Virus record (IMG/VR): IMGVR_UViG_3300042549_008472
Span: 1 to 64,000 of that record
Strand: one strand, 5' to 3'
DNA: 64,000 nucleotides
Origin: a virus
Shown: piece after piece, positions 44,308-51,670 of the stretch
Position numbering within the stretch: the stretch's first letter is position 1
Layout: every line of letters starts with the position of its first letter
Translations under genes and position numbers: made by a program
Notes under the pieces: generated by a model
Seen by the model: the letters and a program-made list of their open reading frames with translations, nothing else
The model's database searches: none
What the model was told of the DNA's origin: nothing

Positions 44308-45375
44308 ATGGCATTAAAAACGGGTAAACAACTTACAGATGAAACAGTTATCACAATAGGAAAATTCCAATCAGGAGAGCTGAGACCCATTTCTACAGGA
44401 ATAGTGCATTTAGATGACAGTTTATTATCAGGGTTAACCCCAGGAATTGTCCTTGGAATAATTGGCAGGAGTCAACATGGAAAAAGCTATGATATGGAGC
44501 GTATTCAACGCCATATTTTAAAAACACAAACAGATGTAATTTATATAAACTGTAATTGGGAACTCTCTCACTTTAAACTTCTCCTAAGAGATATTTCACA
44601 ACGTACAGGGGACAACATTGGTAAAATACTTTTTGAAAAACCTACGGAGGAACAATTGGCTAAACTAAAAGAAATTTGTGATGATAATAGAACCGAGAAT
44701 GTACTATACCAAAATGAACCAGTAGATGCTGAAACTTTTAGGCAAGATATTGAAAAAGTAATATTAGAAAACCCTACAAAAAAAATAGTAGTAGCAATTG
44801 ATAATTTAGAAAACATTTTAAATACAAAAGGTTCTCAAAAAGAGTCTATGGATGCCTTGCTTTATCAAGTAAACAGACTAAAAAATATACACCCTTATAT
44901 CTGCTTTATAGTGTTGAACCAAATGAACCAAAACTATATTTTGAGAATGGATAATCCTAAAAACCAAAGACCTATTGAGAGTGATATCTACGGTTCTGAC
45001 CAACTTTTCAAACTTTGTGATGTATTATATGTAAAACTAATTCCTTGGAAGTTAGGTATAAGAGAAAAATTTATGGTTTTTGGAAAAGATATGTATCATT
45101 GGTTAGATGAACATAAGATATTTGGGAGCGGTAATACAGCAAGTTTTGACCCTTTTGGTAGAGCATTTTATTTTTATTTGAAATTAAGGTCTGTTAAGGA
45201 TGAAAAAAATATACAAGATTTATTTATAGAACAAATGTTTACAAAAGAAGAAACTAATATTCCTAGCAGTAAAAATATTATCCAAACACCTGTATTTGAA
45301 AAACCCTCTCCTGTAATTCCTAATTTCAATATGAATACAGCATTTGATATTCCCGAAGAAGACAGTCCATTTTAA
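44308..45375 (+). CDS. dnaB: DnaB-type replicative helicase (RecA-like ATPase domain)
   Basis: 355 residues, corresponding to the C-terminal ATPase domain of DnaB-family (SF4) helicases without the N-terminal primase-binding domain. Walker A GIIGRSQHGKSY near residue 50-61, Walker B KIVVAIDNLENI near 155-166, then the conserved FIVLNQMNQNY and SDIYGSDQLFKLCDVLYV segments (DnaB motif H3/H4 region). Unwinds phage DNA ahead of the family A polymerase. The C-terminus ends in DIPEEDSPF, an acidic tail like those that dock polymerase in T7-type systems. Followed at once by a structured RNA and terminator. Confidence 0.85.
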   Translation: MALKTGKQLTDETVITIGKFQSGELRPISTGIVHLDDSLLSGLTPGIVLGIIGRSQHGKSYDMERIQRHILKTQTDVIYINCNWELSHFKLLLRDISQRTGDNIGKILFEKPTEEQLAKLKEICDDNRTENVLYQNEPVDAETFRQDIEKVILENPTKKIVVAIDNLENILNTKGSQKESMDALLYQVNRLKNIHPYICFIVLNQMNQNYILRMDNPKNQRPIESDIYGSDQLFKLCDVLYVKLIPWKLGIREKFMVFGKDMYHWLDEHKIFGSGNTASFDPFGRAFYFYLKLRSVKDEKNIQDLFIEQMFTKEETNIPSSKNIIQTPVFEKPSPVIPNFNMNTAFDIPEEDSPF

Positions 45376-45475
45376 AGTCGAAAAAAGCATCGTATTAGAC
45401 TTAAGCCAAAGATGACTCAGGATGCTCGAAAGACCCGAAAAGGATTAAACCTTAGTGAAGCTGTAAGTCATCTTT
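45375..45475 (+). ncRNA. Putative pseudoknotted RNA after helicase gene
   Basis: Hairpin I: AAGTC (45375-45379) with GACTT (45398-45402); its loop contains AGCATC (45386-45391). Five bases later a perfect 10-bp stem AAAGATGACT (45408-45417) with AGTCATCTTT (45466-45475) encloses a 48-base loop whose GATGCT (45421-45426) is the exact complement of AGCATC. A small AAGG/CCTT hairpin lies inside. A competing pairing GACTTA (45398-45403) with TAAGTC (45464-45469) exists. The layout of two hairpins joined by loop pairing recalls the RNAs at 39279 and 55785, but here hairpin II has a large loop. It could be a 3'UTR element or a processed small RNA. Confidence 0.5.
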
Positions 45476-45510
45476 AAAAAGCCAGTTGATTAATTTCTTC
45501 TGGTTTTTTT
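45476..45510 (+). terminator. Intrinsic terminator after helicase operon
   Basis: AAAAAGCCAG (45476-45485) pairs with CTGGTTTTTTT (45500-45510) around a 14-base loop. It isolates the helicase operon from the NAD cassette promoter that follows. Confidence 0.7.
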
Positions 45511-45536
45511 GTTTTTTGAAAATAAATAATAAATCT

Positions 45537-45568
45537 TTTGCAGGTTTAAAATATAGTTTGTATATTTG
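45537..45568 (+). promoter_or_regulatory. Bacteroidota-type promoter of the NAD cassette
   Basis: TTTG at 45537-45540, 20 bp, TATATTTG at 45561-45568. Predicted start near 45574, 22 bases before the ATG at 45596. The cassette is therefore transcribed on its own. Confidence 0.8.
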
Positions 45569-45595
45569 TGGAATAAAATAATTAAATTTTTAAAA

Positions 45596-47164
45596 ATGAG
45601 AATGAATAGTATGTTTTTAGCAGATGGTTACAAAGTTGGTCATTTTAACATGTATCAAGATGGGACTGAAGTAGTATACAGTAATTTTACTCCAAGAAGT
45701 AATAAGTATGCTCCAAAAGGCAATAATGGGAAAGTTTTAAACTTTGGACATCAGTATGCAATTAGGTTTATTGTTGAACATTTTAATGAAAATTTCTTCA
45801 ATCTAAATAAAGAAGAAGTAATTCAAGATATTAAAACAAATTTTTCTGCATACCTTGGTGTAGACTACGATACAAACCACATTTCAGAATTACATGATTT
45901 AGGGTATTTACCTATAGAAATTAGAACCTTGGATGAGGGTACAGAGTCTGCAATTAAAATTCCTATTTTATTTTTATATAATACAGACATTAGGTTTGCT
46001 TGGGTTACTAACTACATAGAAACTATTTTAAGTAATCTTTTATGGCAACCCCTTACAACGGCTACAAATGTTTTACTTATGAAACGAATTGTAAAAGAAG
46101 CAGTATTAAGAACCGACAAAGATAATGTAGGAGCTGTTGATTTTATGTTACATGATTTTTCTATGCGTGGTTTAACAGGATTAGATGCTACAATTGGTTC
46201 AGGATTAGCTTTTGCCTCTGTATCAAAAGGTTCTGATAGTCTACCTACAATTAAAGCTTCTCAGCATTATTATGATGAAACAGAAACTCCTGTCTTTTCA
46301 GTTCGGGCTAGTGAGCATTCACAAATGACTGCGGGGGGAGTAGAAGGAGAGTTTGAAATTTATAAAAACTTACTGACTAAATTTCCTAATGGAATTATGT
46401 CTTTAGTATCAGACAGTTTTGATTTATGGAGAGTTTTGACAGACTATTTACCTAAACTGAAAGATATTATCATGGCTCGTGATGGTAAATTGGTTATTCG
46501 CCCTGACTCAGGAAATCCTGTGGATATTATTTGTGGGATAAACAACTGTAAAGTTGAAAATGAACAAGTATTTAAATTTGAAAAAGAATATGTAAGAGAT
46601 AATGGAGGAAATGAAAGAGAACCAAATTGGTATTGGGAAAAGAAATCAAATGTGAAATACTCCCATTCTGAAATTAAAGGTGTCATTGAATTACTTTGGG
46701 ACGTTTTTGGAGGTACTATAAATGAGCAAGGCTTTAAAGTATTAGACTCCCATATTGGAATGATTTACGGTGAGGCTATCAACCAAGATAATATTAAACA
46801 AATCTTTGAAAGATTAGAAGCTAAAGGTTTTGCGGCAAGTAATTGTTTCTTTGGACAAGGTAGTTATTCAATGCAAATGGTAACTAGAGATACTTGGGGG
46901 ATGGCTTTAAAGTGTATTGCTCAACAAAGAAATGGTAAGATAGTTGAAATCTTTAAAGACCCTATTACAGATGACGGAATTAAAAAATCTGCAAAAGGGT
47001 TAACAGTTGTTTATAAAGATGAAAATGGAGATTATTATTTGAAAGACCAAGCCACATTAGCAGAAGTTAATTCAGAAGAAAATCAACTTAAAGTTAGATT
47101 TAAAGATGGTAAGTATTATAACCAAACAACGTTAACCAAAATCAGAGAGAGAATTACTGAATAA
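45596..47164 (+). CDS. NAMPT-like nicotinamide phosphoribosyltransferase (possible NARP1 Namat)
   Basis: 522 residues from the ATG at 45596 (an upstream TTG overlaps the promoter). Matches nicotinamide phosphoribosyltransferase throughout: ADGYKVGHF near the start, LHDFSMRG (Phe188, Arg191), KGSD (Asp214, the residue that selects nicotinamide), SEHS (His241, catalytic) and IRPDSGNP (Arg302, Asp304). NAMPT makes NMN from nicotinamide and PRPP. In phage NARP1 cassettes a NAMPT-related enzyme instead joins nicotinamide to ADP-ribose pyrophosphate and makes NAD+ directly. The partner gene at 47523 is PRPP-synthetase-like, as in NARP1, so either reaction is possible. Motifs alone cannot tell. Confidence 0.85.
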   Translation: MRMNSMFLADGYKVGHFNMYQDGTEVVYSNFTPRSNKYAPKGNNGKVLNFGHQYAIRFIVEHFNENFFNLNKEEVIQDIKTNFSAYLGVDYDTNHISELHDLGYLPIEIRTLDEGTESAIKIPILFLYNTDIRFAWVTNYIETILSNLLWQPLTTATNVLLMKRIVKEAVLRTDKDNVGAVDFMLHDFSMRGLTGLDATIGSGLAFASVSKGSDSLPTIKASQHYYDETETPVFSVRASEHSQMTAGGVEGEFEIYKNLLTKFPNGIMSLVSDSFDLWRVLTDYLPKLKDIIMARDGKLVIRPDSGNPVDIICGINNCKVENEQVFKFEKEYVRDNGGNEREPNWYWEKKSNVKYSHSEIKGVIELLWDVFGGTINEQGFKVLDSHIGMIYGEAINQDNIKQIFERLEAKGFAASNCFFGQGSYSMQMVTRDTWGMALKCIAQQRNGKIVEIFKDPITDDGIKKSAKGLTVVYKDENGDYYLKDQATLAEVNSEENQLKVRFKDGKYYNQTTLTKIRERITE

Positions 47165-47176
47165 AATGAAAGAGCT

Positions 47177-47536
47177 ATGAACAAAAGTAAGAAATTCTAC
47201 AGAGTATCAAATACAGATACTAATCAAGGATTATGGTATCACTTCGACGGAGAATTTTCAGGGTTTATTCACGACAAATTTAATTTCTGCAATAATAGCG
47301 ATTTAAAAATGGATTTTGATGAAGACCTTGTAGGATGGATTTCGGTAGTTGATAATATTGATGATTTATATCAGTGGTTTTCAAAAGACGATATCTTAAA
47401 ACTTCAAGAACACGGTTGGTACATTCACGAGTATGAATCCCAAGATTTCAGATTTTATGACAAATTTGGTCACTACATAATCAAACAGGGTACTTTTAGA
47501 CTAACAAATAAAATAATACTAGATGGAAATCACTAA
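47177..47536 (+). CDS. Unknown protein inside the NAD cassette
   Basis: 119 residues (KKFYRVSNTDTNQGLWYHFD ... GHYIIKQGTFRLTNKII). Trp/Tyr/Asp-rich, mixed alpha/beta. Similar small proteins beginning FYRV.N...GLWY occur in other phages without known function as far as I recall. It sits between the NAMPT-like and PRPP-synthetase-like genes and overlaps the latter by 14 bases, so it is made with them. It might bind nicotinamide or ADP-ribose products, or simply be a passenger. Confidence 0.65.
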   Translation: MNKSKKFYRVSNTDTNQGLWYHFDGEFSGFIHDKFNFCNNSDLKMDFDEDLVGWISVVDNIDDLYQWFSKDDILKLQEHGWYIHEYESQDFRFYDKFGHYIIKQGTFRLTNKIILDGNH

Positions 47537-48350
47537 ATATCCCGACGGAAGTTCTTATGTAACTGTTCATCCCATATCAGAATTTACTTTTAGACTAAAT
47601 AATTATGAAGATGTGTGGCACTTAAATCAAACAGTGGATGCTTTAAATAATTTAGGAATTACCCCAACAGTTACAATTCCTAATCTTTTAGATGCACAAG
47701 CTGATAGAAGATTTGCTAAAAATCAAAGTAGTGGTTTAAAACTAATTTGTAAGTTTTTAAATTCTATGAAAGCTGATTTTAAAGTTTTTCACCCTCACAA
47801 CGGAGAACTTGTAGAAGGTTTAATGGACAGTGTAAAAATAATTGATAACTTTGGTTTTATAGGCAGAATTCTTTCTGAGCATTTCAATAATGGAAAAGGT
47901 ATACACGGAGAATTTCAAAACAATTTGGTTTTATTCTCAAGTGATGCAGGTGGATTTAAACCTTTAATGAAGTTAGCCGATAAATTACAATGGAAAGGAG
48001 AAGTATATGGAGCTTCTAAGTCACGAAAGTATGAAGATGGTAAATCAAAATTAGTACAAGTTGTTGACAGAGAAGATTTTAGAGGTAAGGATGTGCTGAT
48101 TATAGATGATTTAATGATAGGAGGCTCAACATTTGTAGGCTTAGCTAAAATGTTGAAGGAACGTAATTGCGGTAGATTATATTTAGCTTTGTCTCATATT
48201 ACAATAGAGTCTCCAAATGCTGAAATATGGAAACTTTTCGACAGAGTTTTTACCACTAATTCTAAAGGTTTAGATTATATTGTAACGGTAGGTAGTTATG
48301 ATAAATATGGTAAAAAACCTAAAAATCTAATAGTAGTTGATTTATTTTAA
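47523..48350 (+). CDS. PRPP-synthetase-like enzyme (possible NARP1 Adps)
   Basis: 275 residues, shorter than the usual 310-320 of ribose-phosphate pyrophosphokinase. Family features in order: KYPDGSSYV, LLDAQADRRF, a GLKLICKFL helix, FHPHNGELVEGL (metal loop), LFSSDAGGFKPL, the flexible-loop ASKSRKYEDGK, and the pyrophosphate-binding VLIIDDLMIGGST. Classical enzymes make PRPP from ribose 5-phosphate and ATP. In NARP1 the homologous Adps converts ADP-ribose, the product of NAD+-cleaving defences, into ADP-ribose pyrophosphate. Coupling to a NAMPT-like gene under one promoter and terminator favours the NARP1 reading. No NMN adenylyltransferase is visible nearby. Confidence 0.8.
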   Translation: MEITKYPDGSSYVTVHPISEFTFRLNNYEDVWHLNQTVDALNNLGITPTVTIPNLLDAQADRRFAKNQSSGLKLICKFLNSMKADFKVFHPHNGELVEGLMDSVKIIDNFGFIGRILSEHFNNGKGIHGEFQNNLVLFSSDAGGFKPLMKLADKLQWKGEVYGASKSRKYEDGKSKLVQVVDREDFRGKDVLIIDDLMIGGSTFVGLAKMLKERNCGRLYLALSHITIESPNAEIWKLFDRVFTTNSKGLDYIVTVGSYDKYGKKPKNLIVVDLF

Positions 48351-48354
48351 TTTG

Positions 48355-48383
48355 AAGCGGGGATTAATTTTCTCCGCTTTTTC
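48355..48383 (+). terminator. Intrinsic terminator closing the NAD cassette
   Basis: AAGCGGGGA (48355-48363) pairs with TCTCCGCTT (48371-48379, one G-T pair) around TTAATTT, followed by a T-rich run. It starts four bases after the stop of the PRPP-synthetase-like gene. Confidence 0.85.
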
Positions 48384-48414
48384 TTGTTTAATATAAAAAT
48401 AACTTGTATATTTG
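48383..48414 (+). promoter_or_regulatory. Bacteroidota-type promoter
   Basis: CTTG at 48383-48386, 20 bp, TATATTTG at 48407-48414, directly after the NAD cassette terminator. Predicted start near 48420, before the ATG at 48434. Confidence 0.75.
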
Positions 48415-48433
48415 TGGAATAAAATTAGAAATT

Positions 48434-48751
48434 ATGATAACACAAACAGAATATGGCTTAAAAGTAGAAGCGTTAGATTACGCCGTAAAAAGAAAAATAG
48501 TAAATGAAAAAACTATTGAAGCATATATAAACGCTTATAAATCTTGTGAAAGTAAATTCACCGTTGAAGTTATGTTAAATTACATTAGAAATGTATGGAA
48601 TCACTCCCAAGAAACTATTGAAAGAGAGGTCTCGACACATTACGCTTATTCAGGTTATGAATCTAGCAAAAGAGAACAGATTATGATGGAAAAACAACTT
48701 GAAATATCAAAAAAAATAGGAGAGGCTTTAGAAATATTTAAAACGATTTAA
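48434..48751 (+). CDS. Small helical unknown protein
   Basis: 105 residues from the ATG at 48434; the open frame begins further upstream but overlaps the promoter. Helical, with EAYINAYKSCESKFTVEVML and a Lys/Glu-rich end. No family recognised. First gene of a run of small genes leading to the Rieske-type protein. Confidence 0.55.
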   Translation: MITQTEYGLKVEALDYAVKRKIVNEKTIEAYINAYKSCESKFTVEVMLNYIRNVWNHSQETIEREVSTHYAYSGYESSKREQIMMEKQLEISKKIGEALEIFKTI

Positions 48752-48755
48752 GATT

Positions 48756-49112
48756 ATGAAAGAACAACTAGAAAAATACAGCAGAGAAACAACAGTAGGA
48801 GAGATATTAGACAGTTTGAATGAAGACTTGTCTCAATATGAAGGACAGTTTTATAAACAGTTTAAAGAAGATATTGTCTTTGGAGATTCTTTAGATGTTT
48901 TTTACATAGAAAGTTTTAAAGAAAACAGTGGAGAGTTTTATGGTAAAAGAGTTCACTTTTCTAATTGTGGGACTTGGGTTGATAGTGCGTATTCTGTTGT
49001 TTTTAATTCTTCTTCCGCGGAAAAAATAGAACACAGTGAATATATAAAATTTGTAGAAAAATCAAATAGAATTAGTGAACAAATTAAATACATTATTAGA
49101 AATGAGAAGTAA
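48756..49112 (+). CDS. Small unknown protein
   Basis: 118 residues. Acidic helical N-terminus (EQLEKYSRETTVGEILDSLN), then a beta-rich part (YGKRVHFSNCGTWVDSAYSV) and a charged helical end. Overlaps the following short gene by 11 bases. Function unknown. Confidence 0.55.
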   Translation: MKEQLEKYSRETTVGEILDSLNEDLSQYEGQFYKQFKEDIVFGDSLDVFYIESFKENSGEFYGKRVHFSNCGTWVDSAYSVVFNSSSAEKIEHSEYIKFVEKSNRISEQIKYIIRNEK

Positions 49113-49182
49113 GACAGCAGAAAGGATAATAGAAGAAACTCCACAAGAAACTGAGGAAAGAGTTCAAAAGTGGGCGGAATAA
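49102..49182 (+). CDS. Very short helical protein
   Basis: 26 residues (MRSKTAERIIEETPQETEER plus VQKWAE), charged and helical. Overlaps the previous gene by 11 bases in the manner of other coupled genes here. Short enough that it may be chance; supported only by position and composition. Confidence 0.35.
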   Translation: MRSKTAERIIEETPQETEERVQKWAE

Positions 49183-49201
49183 ATTTTAAAAACAGGGGGT
49201 G

Positions 49202-49699
49202 ATGATAAAAGATAAAGTTTTATGTGCCATAATTCCAGAAGCAGTTTTTGAAGATATAAATGAAGAAGATTTGTGGATGGATTTAGAAGATTATTCATTA
49301 AAGACAAAGAATTTCTATTACAAAATAATACCTCTTATTGACCATCCACATTCTGACATAGAAAACGGGCAAAGAGAAATCCATTATCATGCTGATATGA
49401 GGTATAATGGAGAACAACCTAGCTTGGGAAAATATAAAATTCAAGTAGATTCTACTCGACCTATAAAAGGACAATTTGAAACAAGGTATTTTAATTTGAT
49501 AAGACATTCAGAAAATCATTCAGGAGGAACATCTGTGGAACGCATTAAAAATTCAAAGTTAAAGCATAAATGTATTCACAAAGGAAAATGTCCACACAGG
49601 GGTTTCGATTTGAGCAATATAAATCCTATTGATGGAGTTATAACTTGTCCACTACACAGCTTAAAATTTGATGCAAAGACTAAAAAATTGATAGAATAG
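49202..49699 (+). CDS. Rieske-type [2Fe-2S] protein
   Basis: 165 residues from the ATG at 49202 (a GTG at 49199 is the alternative). The C-terminal part has a full Rieske signature: CPHRGFDL, sixteen residues from its His to the next Cys, then CPLHSLKFD, i.e. C-x-H...C-x-x-H with the usual following aromatic. An extra CIH just before adds a possible ligand. The N-terminal 110 residues are not a known oxygenase domain; they contain HPHSD, HYHADMRY and HSENHSGG, many His that might bind a metal. An AGGGGG run precedes the start, unusual where Shine-Dalgarno sites are rare. Redox role and partner unknown. Confidence 0.75.
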   Translation: MIKDKVLCAIIPEAVFEDINEEDLWMDLEDYSLKTKNFYYKIIPLIDHPHSDIENGQREIHYHADMRYNGEQPSLGKYKIQVDSTRPIKGQFETRYFNLIRHSENHSGGTSVERIKNSKLKHKCIHKGKCPHRGFDLSNINPIDGVITCPLHSLKFDAKTKKLIE

Positions 49700-49861
49700 A
49701 TGAAAAATAAATGGATTGATGTAGAAGAATTTTTAGTTGTAAAAGAATTAAATACACTAAGAAGTAATGAAGTGCTACAGCAGATATGGCACGAGAATTG
49801 GTTAAAAGTACAAGAAATAGGAGTGGAAGAGTATTTAAAACAATTTGAAGATGAAAAATAA
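49700..49861 (+). CDS. Small acidic helical protein
   Basis: 53 residues (MKNKWIDVEEFLVVKELNTL ... EEYLKQFEDEK). ATG starts one base after the Rieske-type gene stop, and its end overlaps the following gene by 11 bases. Looks like a small helix-turn-helix-sized or adapter protein, but no motif is diagnostic. Confidence 0.5.
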   Translation: MKNKWIDVEEFLVVKELNTLRSNEVLQQIWHENWLKVQEIGVEEYLKQFEDEK

Positions 49862-50174
49862 AATGGTATTAGAAGAAATAAAACGGTTTGAGAATGCACA
49901 CAAAGAATTTACTTCTAAAATAAAGGAAGAAGAGGATAAGATACAGGTTGCAAAAAACAAAATAGATAATATTTTAAAAGAGCAAAGAGTTTACACAAAT
50001 TCATGTAAACACACTTTAGATGATGGTAGTACAGCTTTTAAGGAATCGAGGTATTGGATTTCAGATATATACACTTATACAGATAATTGGACAGGGGAAG
50101 AAGCTGAAGGAGACAATGGGCATACACAATATATTAAAACCTGCCAAATTTGTGGAAAAGAAATAGAATATTAA
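49851..50174 (+). CDS. Small protein with C-terminal zinc-ribbon-like Cys pair
   Basis: 107 residues from ATG 49851; ATG 49863, directly after the preceding stop, is an alternative. The N-terminus is a coiled coil (KRFENAHKEFTSKIKEEEDK), followed by a CKH segment and a C-terminal CQICGKEIEY. The two Cys pairs may bind zinc. A similar coiled-coil plus CxxC small protein type is common in phages. Function unknown. Confidence 0.6.
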   Translation: MKNKMVLEEIKRFENAHKEFTSKIKEEEDKIQVAKNKIDNILKEQRVYTNSCKHTLDDGSTAFKESRYWISDIYTYTDNWTGEEAEGDNGHTQYIKTCQICGKEIEY

Positions 50175-50184
50175 AATTGATAGA

Positions 50185-50442
50185 ATGAAAGAAACTAAAG
50201 AACAATTAGCACTGTGGTACTATAAAAGAGATGTGGAAGGAGTTCCTTTGACACAAGATAAAATAATTCAGTCTTTTTTAGAAGGTTTTAATTCGGCGGA
50301 AAAGAAACTGCTCGATAAACTAAACCACTACAAAAGTCAACTAAAAGAGTTAACCTCTGCTAAGCTAGACAAGAGAGTAAACCAAGACAAAGTAAGAGAG
50401 TTAGAGATAAGGATAGAAACACTACAAGATTTGTTAAAATAA
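50185..50442 (+). CDS. Small coiled-coil protein, last plus-strand gene
   Basis: 85 residues, with helical, Lys/Glu-rich sequence forming a coiled coil in the second half (EKKLLDKLNHYKSQLKELTS; KVRELEIRIETLQDLLK). Its stop codon directly abuts the bidirectional terminator. No family recognised. Confidence 0.55.
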   Translation: MKETKEQLALWYYKRDVEGVPLTQDKIIQSFLEGFNSAEKKLLDKLNHYKSQLKELTSAKLDKRVNQDKVRELEIRIETLQDLLK

Positions 50443-50470
50443 AAAAGCCCCTAAGTGGGGCTATATTTTT
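50440..50470. terminator. Bidirectional terminator between convergent operons
   Basis: A-tract, AGCCCC (50446-50451), loop TAAGT, GGGGCT (50457-50462), then TATATTTTT. It serves the plus-strand operon ending at 50442 and the minus-strand operon ending at 50451; its stem overlaps the minus-strand stop codon. Confidence 0.85.
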
Positions 50471-50636
50471 GGAGTTTAATCGCTGAAGTGAGATGGTAGC
50501 AGTCACAGTATTTACAATAGTACTTACGACCTGGCGTTAAGCCTTTCCAAACTCTATAGTCATTTACTTCAACAATTCTTCTCAGCTCATTTGAAGCCTC
50601 TTCTTCCGTATATCTTATTTTAACACATTGTTTCAT
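50451..50636 (-). CDS. Small zinc-finger-like phage protein
   Basis: 61 residues. Central YYCKYCDCYHLTS gives a C-x-x-C-x-C-x-x-H cluster likely to bind zinc; this short protein type with CxxC..xHLT is very common in phage genomes. N-terminus is a basic helix (TEEEASNELRRIVEVNDYRV). Possibly DNA- or RNA-binding. Its stop overlaps the terminator stem. Confidence 0.65.
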   Translation of the reverse strand: MKQCVKIRYTEEEASNELRRIVEVNDYRVWKGLTPGRKYYCKYCDCYHLTSAIKLQKYSPT

Positions 50637-50639
50637 TAT

Positions 50640-51404
50640 TTAATCTGTTATTTCTACTTGGTAAGCACACATTGCTTGGTAAACTTCATCTAAAATTAGG
50701 GATTTCCATTTATTAGCAATTTCTTTTATGTATATTTCTTTTGCTTCTTTGTACGCTTGAAACGCTTCTTCTATAGTTTTATACAATCCTAAATATTTCT
50801 GAATACCATTTCCTATTTTTAAATAAGCTTTATATTTATTACCTTCTTTTACTACTCCTATTGGACAACTACCCCTATTAATATTGTTTTTAATAAAAAG
50901 TGTATTGATTTCTTGTGGTACAAAGCAACAAGCTTCAGGTGAATAAACTTTGTTACCCTTGATTAAAATGTCCTTATCTAATTGCCAACCATCAATATAG
51001 TTATTTTCAAACCATTGTGCAAAGTTTTGAAAGTTGTGCCACTCTTCTACTACGCTACATCCCTTATAAGTGGGTTGTTTTTCTTGTGTTTTTTCACTAT
51101 AACATCTTAACAAAAGATTATACCATGTTCTATATTGCTTGTTAGTATTACCTTTATCTGAGGAAATATGGTCACCGTAACCAAAATATCCAACACCAAA
51201 AATTTCTTTATGGTAAGGGTTTTTAACACTCCCCCTTTTTAGATTAGATAGTCTAACTTTCATAATAAAACTATTCTCAAATTTTATATAAACATTATTT
51301 TTATCTACATACTCAACTATAGTTACTTTATAATCTTGCTTAGTTATAAAGACCATATTAGTGTAAAAATTACTATTTAATTCTTGTCTTTCTTTATTTG
51401 TCAT
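50640..51404 (-). CDS. Putative homing endonuclease with AP2 domain
   Basis: 254 residues. It shares the core and AP2 parts with the plus-strand gene at 39399: FGVGYFGYGDHISS, TWYNLLLRCYSE, VVEEWHNFQNFAQWF, LDKDILIKGNKVYSPEACCF, then AP2-like GVVKEGNKYKAYLKI and KYLGLYKTIEEAFQAYKEA. It lacks the N-terminal HTH of that gene. Its start overlaps the next gene by 4 bases, so unlike the other two endonuclease genes it has no structured leader. Likely a mobile gene that landed inside a run of small genes. Confidence 0.75.
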   Translation of the reverse strand: MTNKERQELNSNFYTNMVFITKQDYKVTIVEYVDKNNVYIKFENSFIMKVRLSNLKRGSVKNPYHKEIFGVGYFGYGDHISSDKGNTNKQYRTWYNLLLRCYSEKTQEKQPTYKGCSVVEEWHNFQNFAQWFENNYIDGWQLDKDILIKGNKVYSPEACCFVPQEINTLFIKNNINRGSCPIGVVKEGNKYKAYLKIGNGIQKYLGLYKTIEEAFQAYKEAKEIYIKEIANKWKSLILDEVYQAMCAYQVEITD

Positions 51405-51670
51405 AATTTTTTCATTAATACTTTTTTACCTTCATAAGTTCCAAACTGAAATCCTTCTTTCTCTAATCTTTTATAAATATCTCTTCTTCTACTATCACTC
51501 CAACCTATCATCAAATATTCTTTAAAATTACTGGTGTTTACTCTATTTTTATAGTAAGTCGGAAAATCATACATCGCCTCTTTAATATAAAGTAAAGCAC
51601 GTAATCCGCCCAACGATTTATTCTGATATTTTAATATATTTATAACCTTTCGGTTTTGTTTGAAAGTCAT
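51401..51670 (-). CDS. Small basic protein of uncertain start
   Basis: 89 residues in the longest form, rich in Lys, Arg, Tyr. The C-terminal half (DSRRRDIYKRLEKEGFQFGT) reads like a helix-turn-helix, and a similar segment (SNSTKLKIYNQLKKLGYRNS) occurs in the neighbouring gene. The longest start overlaps the neighbour by 53 bases, so a later start is possible. No family recognised. Confidence 0.5.
   Translation of the reverse strand: MTFKQNRKVINILKYQNKSLGGLRALLYIKEAMYDFPTYYKNRVNTSNFKEYLMIGWSDSRRRDIYKRLEKEGFQFGTYEGKKVLMKKL

Noticed and set aside
45375-45475. Hammerhead ribozyme, because of two CGAAA words
   Set aside because: The required CUGANGA core is absent and the stems do not fit a three-way junction.
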